From: UBA5287 sp041672395
GTDB lineage: Bacteria > Bacteroidota > Bacteroidia > Bacteroidales > Dysgonomonadaceae
Direction of reading: 5' to 3'
Assembly: GCA_041672395.1 (NCBI GenBank)
Contig: JBAYZS010000033.1
Location: 1-26,128 of the forward strand
Length of the DNA stretch: 26,128 nt
Made by a program: the position numbers and the translations under genes. Positions 1-7,081 of this stretch are shown piece by piece. The stretch's first letter is position 1, and every line of letters begins with the position of its first letter. The notes beneath the pieces are model-generated. The model was not told where the DNA came from. It saw nothing but the letters and a program-made list of their open reading frames with translations, and did not search any database.

Positions 1-130
1 GGATTTGGCATACGTAAATGAAAATGGTCAATGGCTGCTCGAAAAGGGTGATTTCAAGTTGCAAGTGGGAAATCAAATCAGTAAAATCACCTGCACGGAA
101 TCAAAATTATGGGAAAAACCAAATAAATAG
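1..130 (+). CDS. GH3 beta-glucosidase, C-terminal fragment
   Basis: The last 42 codons of a gene that enters from the left edge, read from base 2 to the TAG at 128-130. The peptide begins DLAYVNENGQWLLEKGDF and continues with KLQVGNQ. This is the usual end of the fibronectin type III-like domain that closes family 3 glycoside hydrolases, where a Val-x-Glu-x-Gly-x-Trp stretch precedes a Gly-Asp/Glu-Phe and a Val-Gly. Such enzymes release terminal glucose or xylose from oligosaccharides, usually in the periplasm in this phylum. A strong hairpin terminator follows at 162. Only the tail is visible, so catalytic residues and exact substrate cannot be judged; another enzyme with the same terminal domain is possible. 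Confidence 0.7.
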   Translation, partial: DLAYVNENGQWLLEKGDFKLQVGNQISKITCTESKLWEKPNK

Positions 131-161
131 GTCTGATTGGCGTGACAGGATATAAATAGGG

Positions 162-200
162 GAGCGTTTTCGAGAGAAAATGCTCTTCTATATTTTTATT
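162..200 (+). terminator. Rho-independent terminator after the GH3 gene
   Basis: GAGCGTTTTC (162-171) pairs with GAAAATGCTC (176-185) around a GAGA tetraloop. The stem is ten pairs including one G-T wobble. A T-rich tail, TTCTATATTTTTATT, follows. It lies 31 bases after the GH3 stop codon and just before the next promoter, so it separates two transcription units. Confidence 0.85.
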
Positions 201-215
201 CAACGCTGGTTTGGA

Positions 216-244
216 TTGGATAAAAATAAAACTTCTTATATTTG
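216..244 (+). promoter_or_regulatory. Bacteroidetes-type promoter for the DUF5009 gene
   Basis: A TTG at 216-218 and TATATTTG at 237-244 are separated by 18 bases, matching the TTG/TAnnTTTG pattern of Bacteroidetes promoters. Transcription would start near 250. That rules out the upstream in-frame TTG at 211 as start and supports the ATG at 280. Confidence 0.65.
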
Positions 245-279
245 TAATTCACTTTAATGAATTACTAAATATTGTGTTT

Positions 280-1416
280 ATGGAATCTAATATTTTTGCT
301 GTACAGAAACCTTCTGAAAGACTTGCTTCTCTTGATATATTACGTGGATTCGACCTTTTTATGTTGGTCTTTTTTCAACCTGTTTTTGTGGATTTATTTT
401 ACCGATGGTCTGAGAACCCTGTGGTGGAATTTTTATTGAGACAATTTGAACATGGCGACTGGATTGGATTCAGACCATGGGATTTGGTGATGCCGCTTTT
501 CTTGTTTATGGTGGGGACGGCAATGCCGTTTTCTTTCGAGAAATATAAGAGTGATCCTAATAAATCGCACATTTATAAAAAGATCTTTCGTAGATTCATA
601 ATTCTGTTTATTCTGGGAATGGTGGTGCAGGGTAATCTACTGGGACTGGATCCATCTCAGTTCAGACTTTATTCTAATACGCTGCAATCTATTGCGGTTG
701 GATATCTGGTATCGGCACTTTTCTTATTGAAATTGTCTAATAAAAACCAGTACATAGCTACAGCGGTTTTACTGGCTGGATATTGGGCTCTGCTTTCTTT
801 CTTTGGTGATTTTACTCCTGATGGTAATTTCGCCGAAAAGGTCGACAAATTGGTTTTGGGAAGATTCAGAGATGGGGTGCACTTTCTGGATGATGGCTCT
901 TGGGCATTCGCTGAGAATTATCATTATACCTGGATTCTTTCAAGCATGACTTTCACTGTAACGGTTATGCTGGGGGTGTTTGCTGGGAAAATCATGAAAA
1001 ACGGTACAGACAAAAAAAAGAATTGTTTCTCTTTATTGATTTGGGGAGTAGCATTGATAGCGGCGGGATTATTATTAAGCTTGCAAACTCCAATAATAAA
1101 GAAAATATGGTCGAGCAGCATGACGCTTTATGCTGGTGGATGGTCTTTTCTTTTAATGGCGTTCTTCTATTTCTTGGTGGATTATAAAAAGAAATCGAAG
1201 GGATTGAACTGGCTCAAAATTTATGGGATGAACTCTATTGTGGCTTACACACTGGGTATGGTGATTAGTTTCAGAAGTATCGCAAACTCTCTGTTTTTCG
1301 GGCTCACACAATATACTGGGGATTTTTATCCGACTATTATCACTTTTGCCAATTTCCTTTTCCTCTTCTTTATATTAAGAATGATGTACAAAGCACGCAT
1401 ATTTGTCAAGATATAA
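280..1416 (+). CDS. DUF5009 / NagX-like membrane acyltransferase-type protein
   Basis: A 378-residue polytopic membrane protein. It has the N-terminal signature of the DUF5009 / heparan-alpha-glucosaminide N-acetyltransferase-like group: RLASLDILRGFDLFMLVFF at about residues 14-32, then RPWDLVMPLFLFMVGTAMPF, where the first cytoplasmic loop and second helix would lie. Around eight to ten hydrophobic segments follow. In the eukaryotic relative HGSNAT the protein moves an acetyl group from cytosolic acetyl-CoA across the membrane to glucosamine. In Bacteroidetes such genes often sit beside glycoside hydrolases, and here a GH3 gene precedes it and a GH20 hexosaminidase lies further on. The substrate is unproven. 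The ATG at 280 is preferred over an in-frame TTG at 211 because the latter lies within the promoter. The stop codon lies inside the first copy of an 18-base direct repeat. Confidence 0.75.
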   Translation: MESNIFAVQKPSERLASLDILRGFDLFMLVFFQPVFVDLFYRWSENPVVEFLLRQFEHGDWIGFRPWDLVMPLFLFMVGTAMPFSFEKYKSDPNKSHIYKKIFRRFIILFILGMVVQGNLLGLDPSQFRLYSNTLQSIAVGYLVSALFLLKLSNKNQYIATAVLLAGYWALLSFFGDFTPDGNFAEKVDKLVLGRFRDGVHFLDDGSWAFAENYHYTWILSSMTFTVTVMLGVFAGKIMKNGTDKKKNCFSLLIWGVALIAAGLLLSLQTPIIKKIWSSSMTLYAGGWSFLLMAFFYFLVDYKKKSKGLNWLKIYGMNSIVAYTLGMVISFRSIANSLFFGLTQYTGDFYPTIITFANFLFLFFILRMMYKARIFVKI

Positions 1417-1485
1417 TCTCAAAGGGATTACAATTCAAACCTAACCGCAATTGGATATATCATTGAGTTTGTCAAAATATAATCT
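1402..1485. repeat. 18-base direct repeat pair at the DUF5009 gene end
   Basis: TTTGTCAAGATATAATCT at 1402-1419 recurs as TTTGTCAAAATATAATCT at 1468-1485, 17 of 18 bases identical and 66 bases apart. The first copy encodes the last residues and stop of the DUF5009 protein. This looks like a short duplication around the gene end. Confidence 0.8.
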
Positions 1486-1495
1486 TGAGGTGAAT

Positions 1496-1521
1496 GTTAA
1501 TTTAATAATTATTAAGTTAAC
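1496..1521. repeat. AT-rich 26-base near-palindrome
   Basis: The 13 bases from 1496 (GTTAATTTAATAA) are the reverse complement of the next 13 except at one pair, T1501 with G1516, which is still a wobble in plus-strand RNA. It sits between two convergent genes and could act as a bidirectional terminator, but there is no clear T run after it. Confidence 0.7.
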
Positions 1522-1549
1522 GTGAGGGCAGGTTCTAACTCCGACTTTC

Positions 1550-1593
1550 CTCTCACGCTCCTCTCACTATGCTCTCACTATGCTCTCACTATG
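1550..1593. repeat. 11-base tandem repeat, about four copies
   Basis: CTCTCACTATG occurs three times head to tail at 1561-1571, 1572-1582 and 1583-1593, preceded by a degenerate copy CTCTCACGCTC at 1550-1560. A CGTGAG at 1521-1526 could pair with CTCACG at 1552-1557. The purpose is unknown; a slippage-prone array or a protein-binding array are both possible. Confidence 0.9.
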
Positions 1594-1739
1594 GGGCGCC
1601 ACATCTGCGTTAACATTGTAAACAAATATTAACAAAAGTGTGGATCAACTCTTTTTATATTGATAATAGGTAGTTACTTTCTTTCGTGAATCTCAACACC
1701 CAATACTAACATCCTTCCGCAAAAATCTATCCCCAGCAA

Positions 1740-3533
1740 TTACATCCTTTCGGGAACTTCAATGCCAAACAGTTTCATCCCTTTCTGAATGGTCAACGCA
1801 ACATTCTTTGATAAAACAATACGGAAATCTCTTACGGCCACGTCTTCTTCTTTCAGAATCTGATAATCGTGGTAAAACTGGTTGTACTCTTTCGCAAGCT
1901 CATAAACGTAGTTACCGATTAATGAGACGTTGTACTCTTCACCGGCTTGCTTTACAATTGCTTGAAATTCTGAAACTAATTGTACGAGTCCTTCTTCTTT
2001 TTCAGAAAGACTTATGCCTGTGCTCAATGTCTCCGGAATTTCAATGCCTTGAATCTCAGCTTTTCGCAATATGGATTTGATGCGGGCGTGGGTGTACTGG
2101 ATAAAGGGTCCTGTGTTCCCGTTAAAATCTATGGATTCTTTTGGATTGAATGTCATATTCTTCTTCGGGTCTACTTTCAGGATAAAATATTTGAGTGCAC
2201 CCAAACCTATCATGCGTGCAATTTCATTGGCTTCTTCTGGAGTGCAATCATCGAGTTTTCCCAGTTCAGCAGACGTTTCGCGTGCGGTGTTCACCATTTC
2301 TTCAACAAGGTCATCGGCATCCACAACTGTACCTTCGCGAGATTTCATTTTTCCTTCTGGAAGTTCTACCATCCCATATGAGTAATGAACCAATCCCTTG
2401 CCAAACTCAAAACTAAGAATGTCAAGCAAAATTGAAAGTACTTGGAAATGGTAGATCTGTTCATTGCCAACTACATAGATCATTGTGTCAATAGGGTAGT
2501 CGTCAAAACGCAGTTTGGCGGTCCCAATATCTTGCGTCATATAAACGGAAGTACCATCGGAACGCAATAGTATCTTGTGGTCAAGACCATATGAGGTGAG
2601 GTCGGCCCAAACAGAGCTGTCTTCTTGCTGGTAAAACAATCCTTCTTTTAATCCTCTTAGTACTTCGTCTTTTCCTGCTAAATAGGTTTGGGATTCGTAA
2701 TATATTTTGTCAAAGGATACGCCTAACTTCTTGTATGTTTCATCAAAACCGGTATATACCCAACTGTTCATTGTGCTCCAAAGAGTCACGACTTCTTCAT
2801 CGCCTGATTCCCATTTCCTAAGCATCTCTCGGGCTTCGTTCATCAAAACAGATTGATTCTCTGCTTCTTCTTTCGTAAGTCCTTGTGATTGCAATTCTGC
2901 TAACTCGGCTTTGTAGTTCTTATCAAAAAGCACATAATAATCCCCAATCAAATGATCGCCTTTTTTTCCTGACGACTCAGGGGTTTCACCGTTTCCCCAT
3001 TTTTGCCACGCTAACATCGACTTGCAAATGTGAATGCCACGATCGTTGACAATATTCGTTTTAACAACTTTCTTGCCATTGGCTTTCAACACTTCGCAAA
3101 GGGAATGACCAAGCAGATTGTTACGTACGTGACCAAGATGCAAGGGTTTGTTGGTGTTGGGTGATGAATATTCTACCATGTACAATGGGGCATCGTCAGC
3201 TGGGGCAACAATCCCAAATTCGGGGTCTTGATTGATCTGATTTAACAAATCTGCCCAAACGGATGATGATATTGTAAGGTTAAGAAATCCTTTTATTACA
3301 TTGAAATCGGCAATTACAGCTGAGTGAGCGGCTAAATAAGTGCCTATCTCTTGCGCTGTTTGCTCGGGATTCTTCTTGGATATTTTCAATAACGGGAACG
3401 TTACCAGCGTATAATGTCCTTTGAACTCTTTTTTGGTTTTCTGTAGAGTAATTTGTGATGAGTCTACATCAGTATTATATAACTCTTTTATCCCGCCAAT
3501 TACTGCATCCTGAAGTATATTTTCAATATTCAT
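1740..3533 (-). CDS. argS: Arginyl-tRNA synthetase
   Basis: Class I arginyl-tRNA synthetase, which charges tRNA-Arg with arginine in the cytoplasm; 597 residues, normal for the family. An N-terminal tRNA-recognition (Arg_tRNA_synt_N) domain comes first. The ATP-binding HLGH motif is at about 132-135 within KPLHLGHVRNN, and the KMSK-type loop is KMKS at about 395-398 within GKMKSREGT, as usual for ArgRS. The C-terminal helical anticodon-binding domain ends in EVPERM. I chose the ATG at 3533, giving MNIENILQDAV, because further upstream the frame passes a promoter box (3562-3569) and has no family similarity. The tRNA-Arg(ACG) in this window is one of its substrates. It converges with the DUF5009 gene. 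Confidence 0.97.
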   Translation of the reverse strand: MNIENILQDAVIGGIKELYNTDVDSSQITLQKTKKEFKGHYTLVTFPLLKISKKNPEQTAQEIGTYLAAHSAVIADFNVIKGFLNLTISSSVWADLLNQINQDPEFGIVAPADDAPLYMVEYSSPNTNKPLHLGHVRNNLLGHSLCEVLKANGKKVVKTNIVNDRGIHICKSMLAWQKWGNGETPESSGKKGDHLIGDYYVLFDKNYKAELAELQSQGLTKEEAENQSVLMNEAREMLRKWESGDEEVVTLWSTMNSWVYTGFDETYKKLGVSFDKIYYESQTYLAGKDEVLRGLKEGLFYQQEDSSVWADLTSYGLDHKILLRSDGTSVYMTQDIGTAKLRFDDYPIDTMIYVVGNEQIYHFQVLSILLDILSFEFGKGLVHYSYGMVELPEGKMKSREGTVVDADDLVEEMVNTARETSAELGKLDDCTPEEANEIARMIGLGALKYFILKVDPKKNMTFNPKESIDFNGNTGPFIQYTHARIKSILRKAEIQGIEIPETLSTGISLSEKEEGLVQLVSEFQAIVKQAGEEYNVSLIGNYVYELAKEYNQFYHDYQILKEEDVAVRDFRIVLSKNVALTIQKGMKLFGIEVPERM

Positions 3534-3561
3534 AAGTTGATTCATTTGCTGTTTGAATGTG

Positions 3562-3569
3562 CAAAGGTA
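3562..3569 (-). promoter_or_regulatory. Putative -7 box of argS
   Basis: Read on the minus strand this is TACCTTTG, a match to TAnnTTTG, 28 bases before the argS ATG. No TTG stands at the usual 17-23 base distance upstream, so only the -7 element is supported. Confidence 0.5.
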
Positions 3570-3640
3570 AGAAAAAGTACGATATTTGTATATGACAATA
3601 GATATACGATTGGATATCAAACTTATCAAATAATCTATAA

Positions 3641-3671
3641 ATAAAAGAAGCTGCATTATTTCAGCAGCTTC
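3641..3671 (-). terminator. Rho-independent terminator of the winged-helix gene
   Basis: On the minus strand GAAGCTGC (3671-3664) pairs with GCAGCTTC (3654-3647) around a nine-base loop and is followed by TTTTAT. It lies about 35 bases after the stop of the small winged-helix gene and before argS, so the two are probably separate transcription units. Confidence 0.85.
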
Positions 3672-3706
3672 ACCTTTCTTTTTTAATTTTTAAACGATGA
3701 ATAGAA

Positions 3707-3904
3707 TTAGTCTAATGCTACAAATAAATCTTTGTCTTTTTCAATAAATGATAGCTTTCCTTCTCTTGCTAACCAGCCTAAAGCGGCATACAAATCTTTG
3801 TCGGTTAATTTTGATGTATTCTTTAAATCTTTTACGTCCATGCGACCGGTTTCATCCAAAATGGTCCAAACCTTTCCTGCATTAATGCCAATTTTTTCAA
3901 CCAT
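3707..3904 (-). CDS. Small winged helix-turn-helix protein (DUF2582-like)
   Basis: A 65-residue protein, MVEKIGINAGKVWTILDE onward. It matches my memory of the DUF2582 / winged-helix family common in Bacteroidetes and some archaea: Gly-x-Val-Trp near the N-terminus, an LxxALGWLAREGK recognition-helix region at about residues 40-51, and a short beta-wing ending FVALD. The whole protein is one wHTH domain with no sensor domain. Such proteins are presumed nucleic-acid binding, but I know no defined target. It has its own promoter (3932-3962) and terminator (3641-3671), so it is a free-standing unit between argS and coaE. The compact size and separate control would suit an abundant architectural or regulatory protein; that is inference. 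Confidence 0.8.
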   Translation of the reverse strand: MVEKIGINAGKVWTILDETGRMDVKDLKNTSKLTDKDLYAALGWLAREGKLSFIEKDKDLFVALD

Positions 3905-3931
3905 CTTAATTATTGTTTTAATTTAATTTTG

Positions 3932-3962
3932 CAAAAATAACATTTTTAATTATAATAAACAA
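3932..3962 (-). promoter_or_regulatory. Promoter of the winged-helix gene
   Basis: On the minus strand, TTG (3962-3960), 20 bases, then TATTTTTG (3939-3932). This fits the TTG/TAnnTTTG pattern, with the -7 box 27 bases before the ATG at 3904. Confidence 0.65.
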
Positions 3963-4031
3963 TTAGATTCTTAAAAATATGTCTTTTTGAACGATTGGTA
4001 AAATAATAATAACCAACGATATATACGCTCA

Positions 4032-4616
4032 TTAGTAGTCTCGCAACGTATTCAATAATGTCGATACCTGCTCAATGAGTGAATGTGTATTATCATTATA
4101 AATTACAAAGTCCGAAAGATTAATCTTCTCCTCTTCTGGTAACTGTTTTTTTGCTCTTTCTGCAATGTTTTTTTTATCGGTTTTATCCCGTTCTGATGCT
4201 CGTTCTAATCTCAAAGAGTAGGGGGCATAAACAGTAATCACTTTATCAAGAAACTTGTTGAATCCGGCCTCCAACAAAACAGCTGCATCCATAAACACAA
4301 TCTCAAACCTTTCTCTTTCTAAAATCCATTTTATAAAATCCTTAGCAACTTCTGGGTGAATAATCGAATTGGCGGTCTTCAGATTATCCGAATTCGTAAA
4401 TATTATATTGGCTAGTTTCTTTTTGTCTAACTTGTTATCTGGGTATAACTCTTTTCCGAAATGGGAAATCAGTTTGTCTCTGATTATTGGTGAGGTGTTG
4501 TTGAGCTCTTTTGCACGCTCATCGGCATCATATACCGGGTAACCATAAACGCGAAGTAGCTCACAGACAACAGATTTGCCGCTGCCGATACCTCCGGTAA
4601 CTCCTACTTTTATCAT
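4032..4616 (-). CDS. coaE: Dephospho-CoA kinase
   Basis: Catalyses the last step of coenzyme A synthesis, phosphorylating the 3'-hydroxyl of dephospho-CoA with ATP in the cytoplasm. The 194-residue length is normal. The Walker A loop GGIGSGKS is at residues 8-15, followed by a YDADERAKEL segment characteristic of CoaE. A FMDAAVLLEAG stretch and the LRLERASERDK lid region are also present. It is the last gene of the nusB-yajC-ybbR-coaE cluster; only six bases separate it from the ybbR-like stop, so co-transcription is likely. This association of CoaE with YajC and YbbR is common in Bacteroidetes. Confidence 0.96.
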   Translation of the reverse strand: MIKVGVTGGIGSGKSVVCELLRVYGYPVYDADERAKELNNTSPIIRDKLISHFGKELYPDNKLDKKKLANIIFTNSDNLKTANSIIHPEVAKDFIKWILERERFEIVFMDAAVLLEAGFNKFLDKVITVYAPYSLRLERASERDKTDKKNIAERAKKQLPEEEKINLSDFVIYNDNTHSLIEQVSTLLNTLRDY

Positions 4617-4622
4617 AGCAGA

Positions 4623-5609
4623 CTATTTTTTTTCAAAGAGAAACTCAGCGGATGTAGGAGACAAGCGTATGTTCCTGATATTTGGTGGAGCAGTTGTAAG
4701 TTCTAGTGCAACAGAGCTTCCCTGAATCTTATTCAATTGATTATAGTCCAGTGTGATTTTGAAATCCTCTGCATCAATTTTTTTGTACTCTTCCAATGTT
4801 GTAGCAAATGACACTTCGACTTTGGACGGAAAGAATTTCACATTTATATTTCCAGGTTCGTTCACACATTCAATGGGTATTTCGAAAACCTTTTCGGTAT
4901 ACTCATCAATCCGTATAAATGCTTCAACCTCATTTGGTACAAATTTAATTCCATCAACAGGTTTTATCTTTACGTTCAGTTGTGAAGTTGCTTTTAGGTT
5001 ATCAAAAACACTATAATCGGTAATTGCATTTTCAAGCTTTTTTAGTTTTTCTCCTGATCCGTAAGCAGTAACTTTTTCAGGCATAAAAGTAATGGTATCT
5101 GCCACTAAGCTTGAATTACTTGTGCTTACTTCACCATCAAAGACTACAAGTAATTCCTTACTTTCCAATTTGGAAGCCTGCAACGAAATTGTTGGTGGAT
5201 AATATTGTATAAGATCTGATGTTGTTGATATTCTGGTGCGAATCATCTGAATATATGTACTACCCTGAAGGATGTTTGCTTCATCATCCAAAAACTTCTT
5301 TACGTCTATTTCTATAGTATCCCTTTTCCGAAAGTCGTACTTGTAAATTTCTGAGCCTTTGTCTGATACAAGAATATCTATTTTATCTGGTAAAGGGTTA
5401 TCAAAAACGATTTCTTCTGGTATGTTAACATATTTGAGAGGGATAGTGTAATTACCTTCCACTTTCTCCTGCTGGAAAAAGAGCATCAACCAAAAAATAA
5501 ATGCCAGTAGTACAAAAAAAAGAAAAACAAGCATATTCTTCCACGGTAGTGTGGAAAAATATGCCCTTAATTTTGGTTGCCATTTATTTAAGGTTGCTCT
5601 TAAATTCAT
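4623..5609 (-). CDS. YbbR-like domain protein
   Basis: A 328-residue protein with a short cytoplasmic N-terminus and one membrane segment at about residues 26-46 (MLVFLFFVLLAFIFW). An extracytoplasmic region of repeated beta-rich YbbR-like units follows; PLKYVNIPEEIVFDNPLP marks the first. YbbR domains are small folds; in Firmicutes CdaR carries them and regulates a cyclic-di-AMP synthase. The role in Bacteroidetes is not established, and no diadenylate cyclase gene is adjacent here. The ATG at 5609 is chosen over a TTG two codons upstream. Eleven bases separate it from yajC. Its place between yajC and coaE suggests a conserved envelope-linked function. Confidence 0.85.
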   Translation of the reverse strand: MNLRATLNKWQPKLRAYFSTLPWKNMLVFLFFVLLAFIFWLMLFFQQEKVEGNYTIPLKYVNIPEEIVFDNPLPDKIDILVSDKGSEIYKYDFRKRDTIEIDVKKFLDDEANILQGSTYIQMIRTRISTTSDLIQYYPPTISLQASKLESKELLVVFDGEVSTSNSSLVADTITFMPEKVTAYGSGEKLKKLENAITDYSVFDNLKATSQLNVKIKPVDGIKFVPNEVEAFIRIDEYTEKVFEIPIECVNEPGNINVKFFPSKVEVSFATTLEEYKKIDAEDFKITLDYNQLNKIQGSSVALELTTAPPNIRNIRLSPTSAEFLFEKK

Positions 5610-5620
5610 AGACAAAAATA

Positions 5621-5923
5621 CTATTTATCATTGTTTGCTGCTGCGTAAACAGAGCCTTTTTCAACTTTGATCTTAACACCATCAGCAATTTCAATAACGA
5701 AATAAGTATCGCTAACTTCGCGAATACGACCATGAATGCCACCAGCTGTAACTATTTTATCGCCAACAGTCATTGCGTTACGGGCTTTTTCGATGTCTTT
5801 CTGTTTCTTTTGTTGTGGGCGAATCATAAAGAAGTAGAAAATAGCTATAATGGCTACCATCATCAATAAAGAAGCTCCTAATCCATTTTGTGAGCCGGTA
5901 GCTGCTTGTAATAAAATATCCAT
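5621..5923 (-). CDS. yajC: Preprotein translocase subunit YajC
   Basis: A 100-residue accessory subunit that joins SecDF in the inner membrane and assists Sec-dependent export. A short periplasmic N-terminus rich in small residues is followed by one membrane helix (about residues 17-35). The family hallmark FFMIRPQQKKQKD comes next, then a cytoplasmic domain with GDKIVTAGGIHG and a V-x-V-E-x-G-S end. It lies 68 bases downstream of nusB, likely on the same transcript, and is followed closely by the ybbR-like gene. Confidence 0.96.
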   Translation of the reverse strand: MDILLQAATGSQNGLGASLLMMVAIIAIFYFFMIRPQQKKQKDIEKARNAMTVGDKIVTAGGIHGRIREVSDTYFVIEIADGVKIKVEKGSVYAAANNDK

Positions 5924-5991
5924 ACGATTTTAGTTTTAAATTATTATGTAAGTATTTATTTAAATATAATGTCGGTTCAAGAGTTCAATAT

Positions 5992-6903
5992 TTAATTCTG
6001 TTGTTTTATTTCATTTACAATAGAATCCAATATGCCGTTTACAAATGTACCACTTTTCGGTGTGCTATAAAATTTTGCCATTTCAATATATTCATTCAGA
6101 GTAACGCTTTTTGGAATCGAAATAAAAGAGTCAATTTCTGAAATAGCAACCTGCATAATCATCAAATCCATAAATGCTATACGTTCAAAATCCCATTTAT
6201 CGGTATGTTTTTTTATCAGATCCCTATATTTGTCCTCATTCACAATTGTTTGCCTAAACAAAGTTAAAGCAAAAGCTCTGTCTTCTTCGTTTTTAAACAT
6301 CGGCAAGAGTGGTTGAGTTTCTCCATTTTCCAGTTGAAACTTCTTTATTGTTTTGATTACAAATGTCTGTACAATTTCGATGTCATCATTCCAGAAAATA
6401 CTCTCATCTTCCAGCAATTCATCCAGATCTACGTTTCCTGAAATGTAAAGTCTGAATATTTTCCTCCAGAATTCTTTATCTTCATCATAGCTCGGTACAA
6501 TATTTGCTGCATACTTTTTATATATGTCTGATTCGAGAATCACATCAAGCAATTTTCTTACAAATCCTTCACTGTTGTCCTTATTCCATGGATTATCCAG
6601 GAGAAATTTCTGCAGTTGTTTATTGCTTTTTAACTGGATGATAAATTTATTATCCAGCAGATTCATATTTGGGTGTAAATCTTCCTCAGTAGGCAAATAC
6701 TTATTCTTCTTTGATTCTACACGCACCTCATATAGATCGGTAAGTTGTATAGGTAGATAAAGAAAGTAATGATATAAATCATAAGACTTCTGCAAACTGA
6801 ATAGTAGCTCTTTTTCGGCTTTCGTCAGATCTTTATTCGTATTCTGATACCAGGAATAGACCATCTGAACCACCTTTATACGAATTAAGTTTCGATTAAT
6901 CAT
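5992..6903 (-). CDS. nusB: Transcription antitermination factor NusB, long form
   Basis: NusB pairs with NusE (ribosomal protein S10) on boxA RNA to prevent premature termination in rRNA operons. The recognisable NusB fold is in the last third: WDFERIAFMDLMIMQVAISE at about residues 237-256, then IPKSVTLNEYIEMAKFY and SGTFVNGILDSIV, all typical of the family. At 303 residues it is about twice the E. coli protein (139). The extra N-terminal part starts MINRNLIRIKVVQMVYSWYQ, like a normal NusB start, so the additional residues look inserted within the helical domain. This long form is usual in Bacteroidetes. It heads the cluster with yajC, ybbR and coaE, driven by the promoter at 6930-6958. Confidence 0.9.
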   Translation of the reverse strand: MINRNLIRIKVVQMVYSWYQNTNKDLTKAEKELLFSLQKSYDLYHYFLYLPIQLTDLYEVRVESKKNKYLPTEEDLHPNMNLLDNKFIIQLKSNKQLQKFLLDNPWNKDNSEGFVRKLLDVILESDIYKKYAANIVPSYDEDKEFWRKIFRLYISGNVDLDELLEDESIFWNDDIEIVQTFVIKTIKKFQLENGETQPLLPMFKNEEDRAFALTLFRQTIVNEDKYRDLIKKHTDKWDFERIAFMDLMIMQVAISEIDSFISIPKSVTLNEYIEMAKFYSTPKSGTFVNGILDSIVNEIKQQN

Positions 6904-6929
6904 TGTTTAAATGAACTTTTTTTAAAATG

Positions 6930-6958
6930 CAAAAGTAGGTATTTTTTCCTTATTTCAA
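6930..6958 (-). promoter_or_regulatory. Promoter of the nusB-yajC-ybbR-coaE cluster
   Basis: On the minus strand, TTG (6958-6956), 18 bases, then TACTTTTG (6937-6930), 26 bases before the nusB ATG. A good match to the Bacteroidetes consensus. Confidence 0.7.
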
Positions 6959-7032
6959 TTATAAATGTGATAAAAGAAGTTTTATTGAACAAACGATTGC
7001 TTTTCTACTTAGTTTTGATGAAGACTTTTTTG

Positions 7033-7040
7033 TAGCTTTG
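7033..7040 (+). promoter_or_regulatory. Putative -7 box of the GH20 gene
   Basis: TAGCTTTG fits TAnnTTTG. The nearest upstream TTTG (7014-7017) is 15 bases away, shorter than usual. The box would start transcription near 7047, past the in-frame ATG at 7043, which supports the ATG at 7082 as translation start. Confidence 0.5.
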
Positions 7041-7081
7041 CAATGAAAGTCGAAATCAAATCATATATTAAGCCCATTAAG

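Larger units (their letters stand above)
1417..1739. other. Repeat-rich spacer between convergent genes
   Basis: 323 bases between the convergent DUF5009 and argS genes. It holds the second copy of the 18-base direct repeat, an AT-rich near-palindrome (1496-1521) and an 11-base tandem repeat (1550-1593). I see no convincing coding sequence, tRNA or classical terminator with a T tract. The palindrome is the best candidate for ending both transcripts. Confidence 0.7.

Noticed and set aside
211..279. In-frame TTG extension of the DUF5009 protein
   Set aside because: It lies over the -33/-7 promoter elements, adds residues not expected in the family, and the ATG at 280 is well placed.
1550..1593. 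CRISPR array
   Set aside because: The units are 11 bases with no spacers between them and no cas genes are present.
3991..4018. Hairpin TTGGT/ACCAA after coaE as terminator
   Set aside because: The stem is only five pairs around a 12-base loop and no T tract follows on the minus strand.
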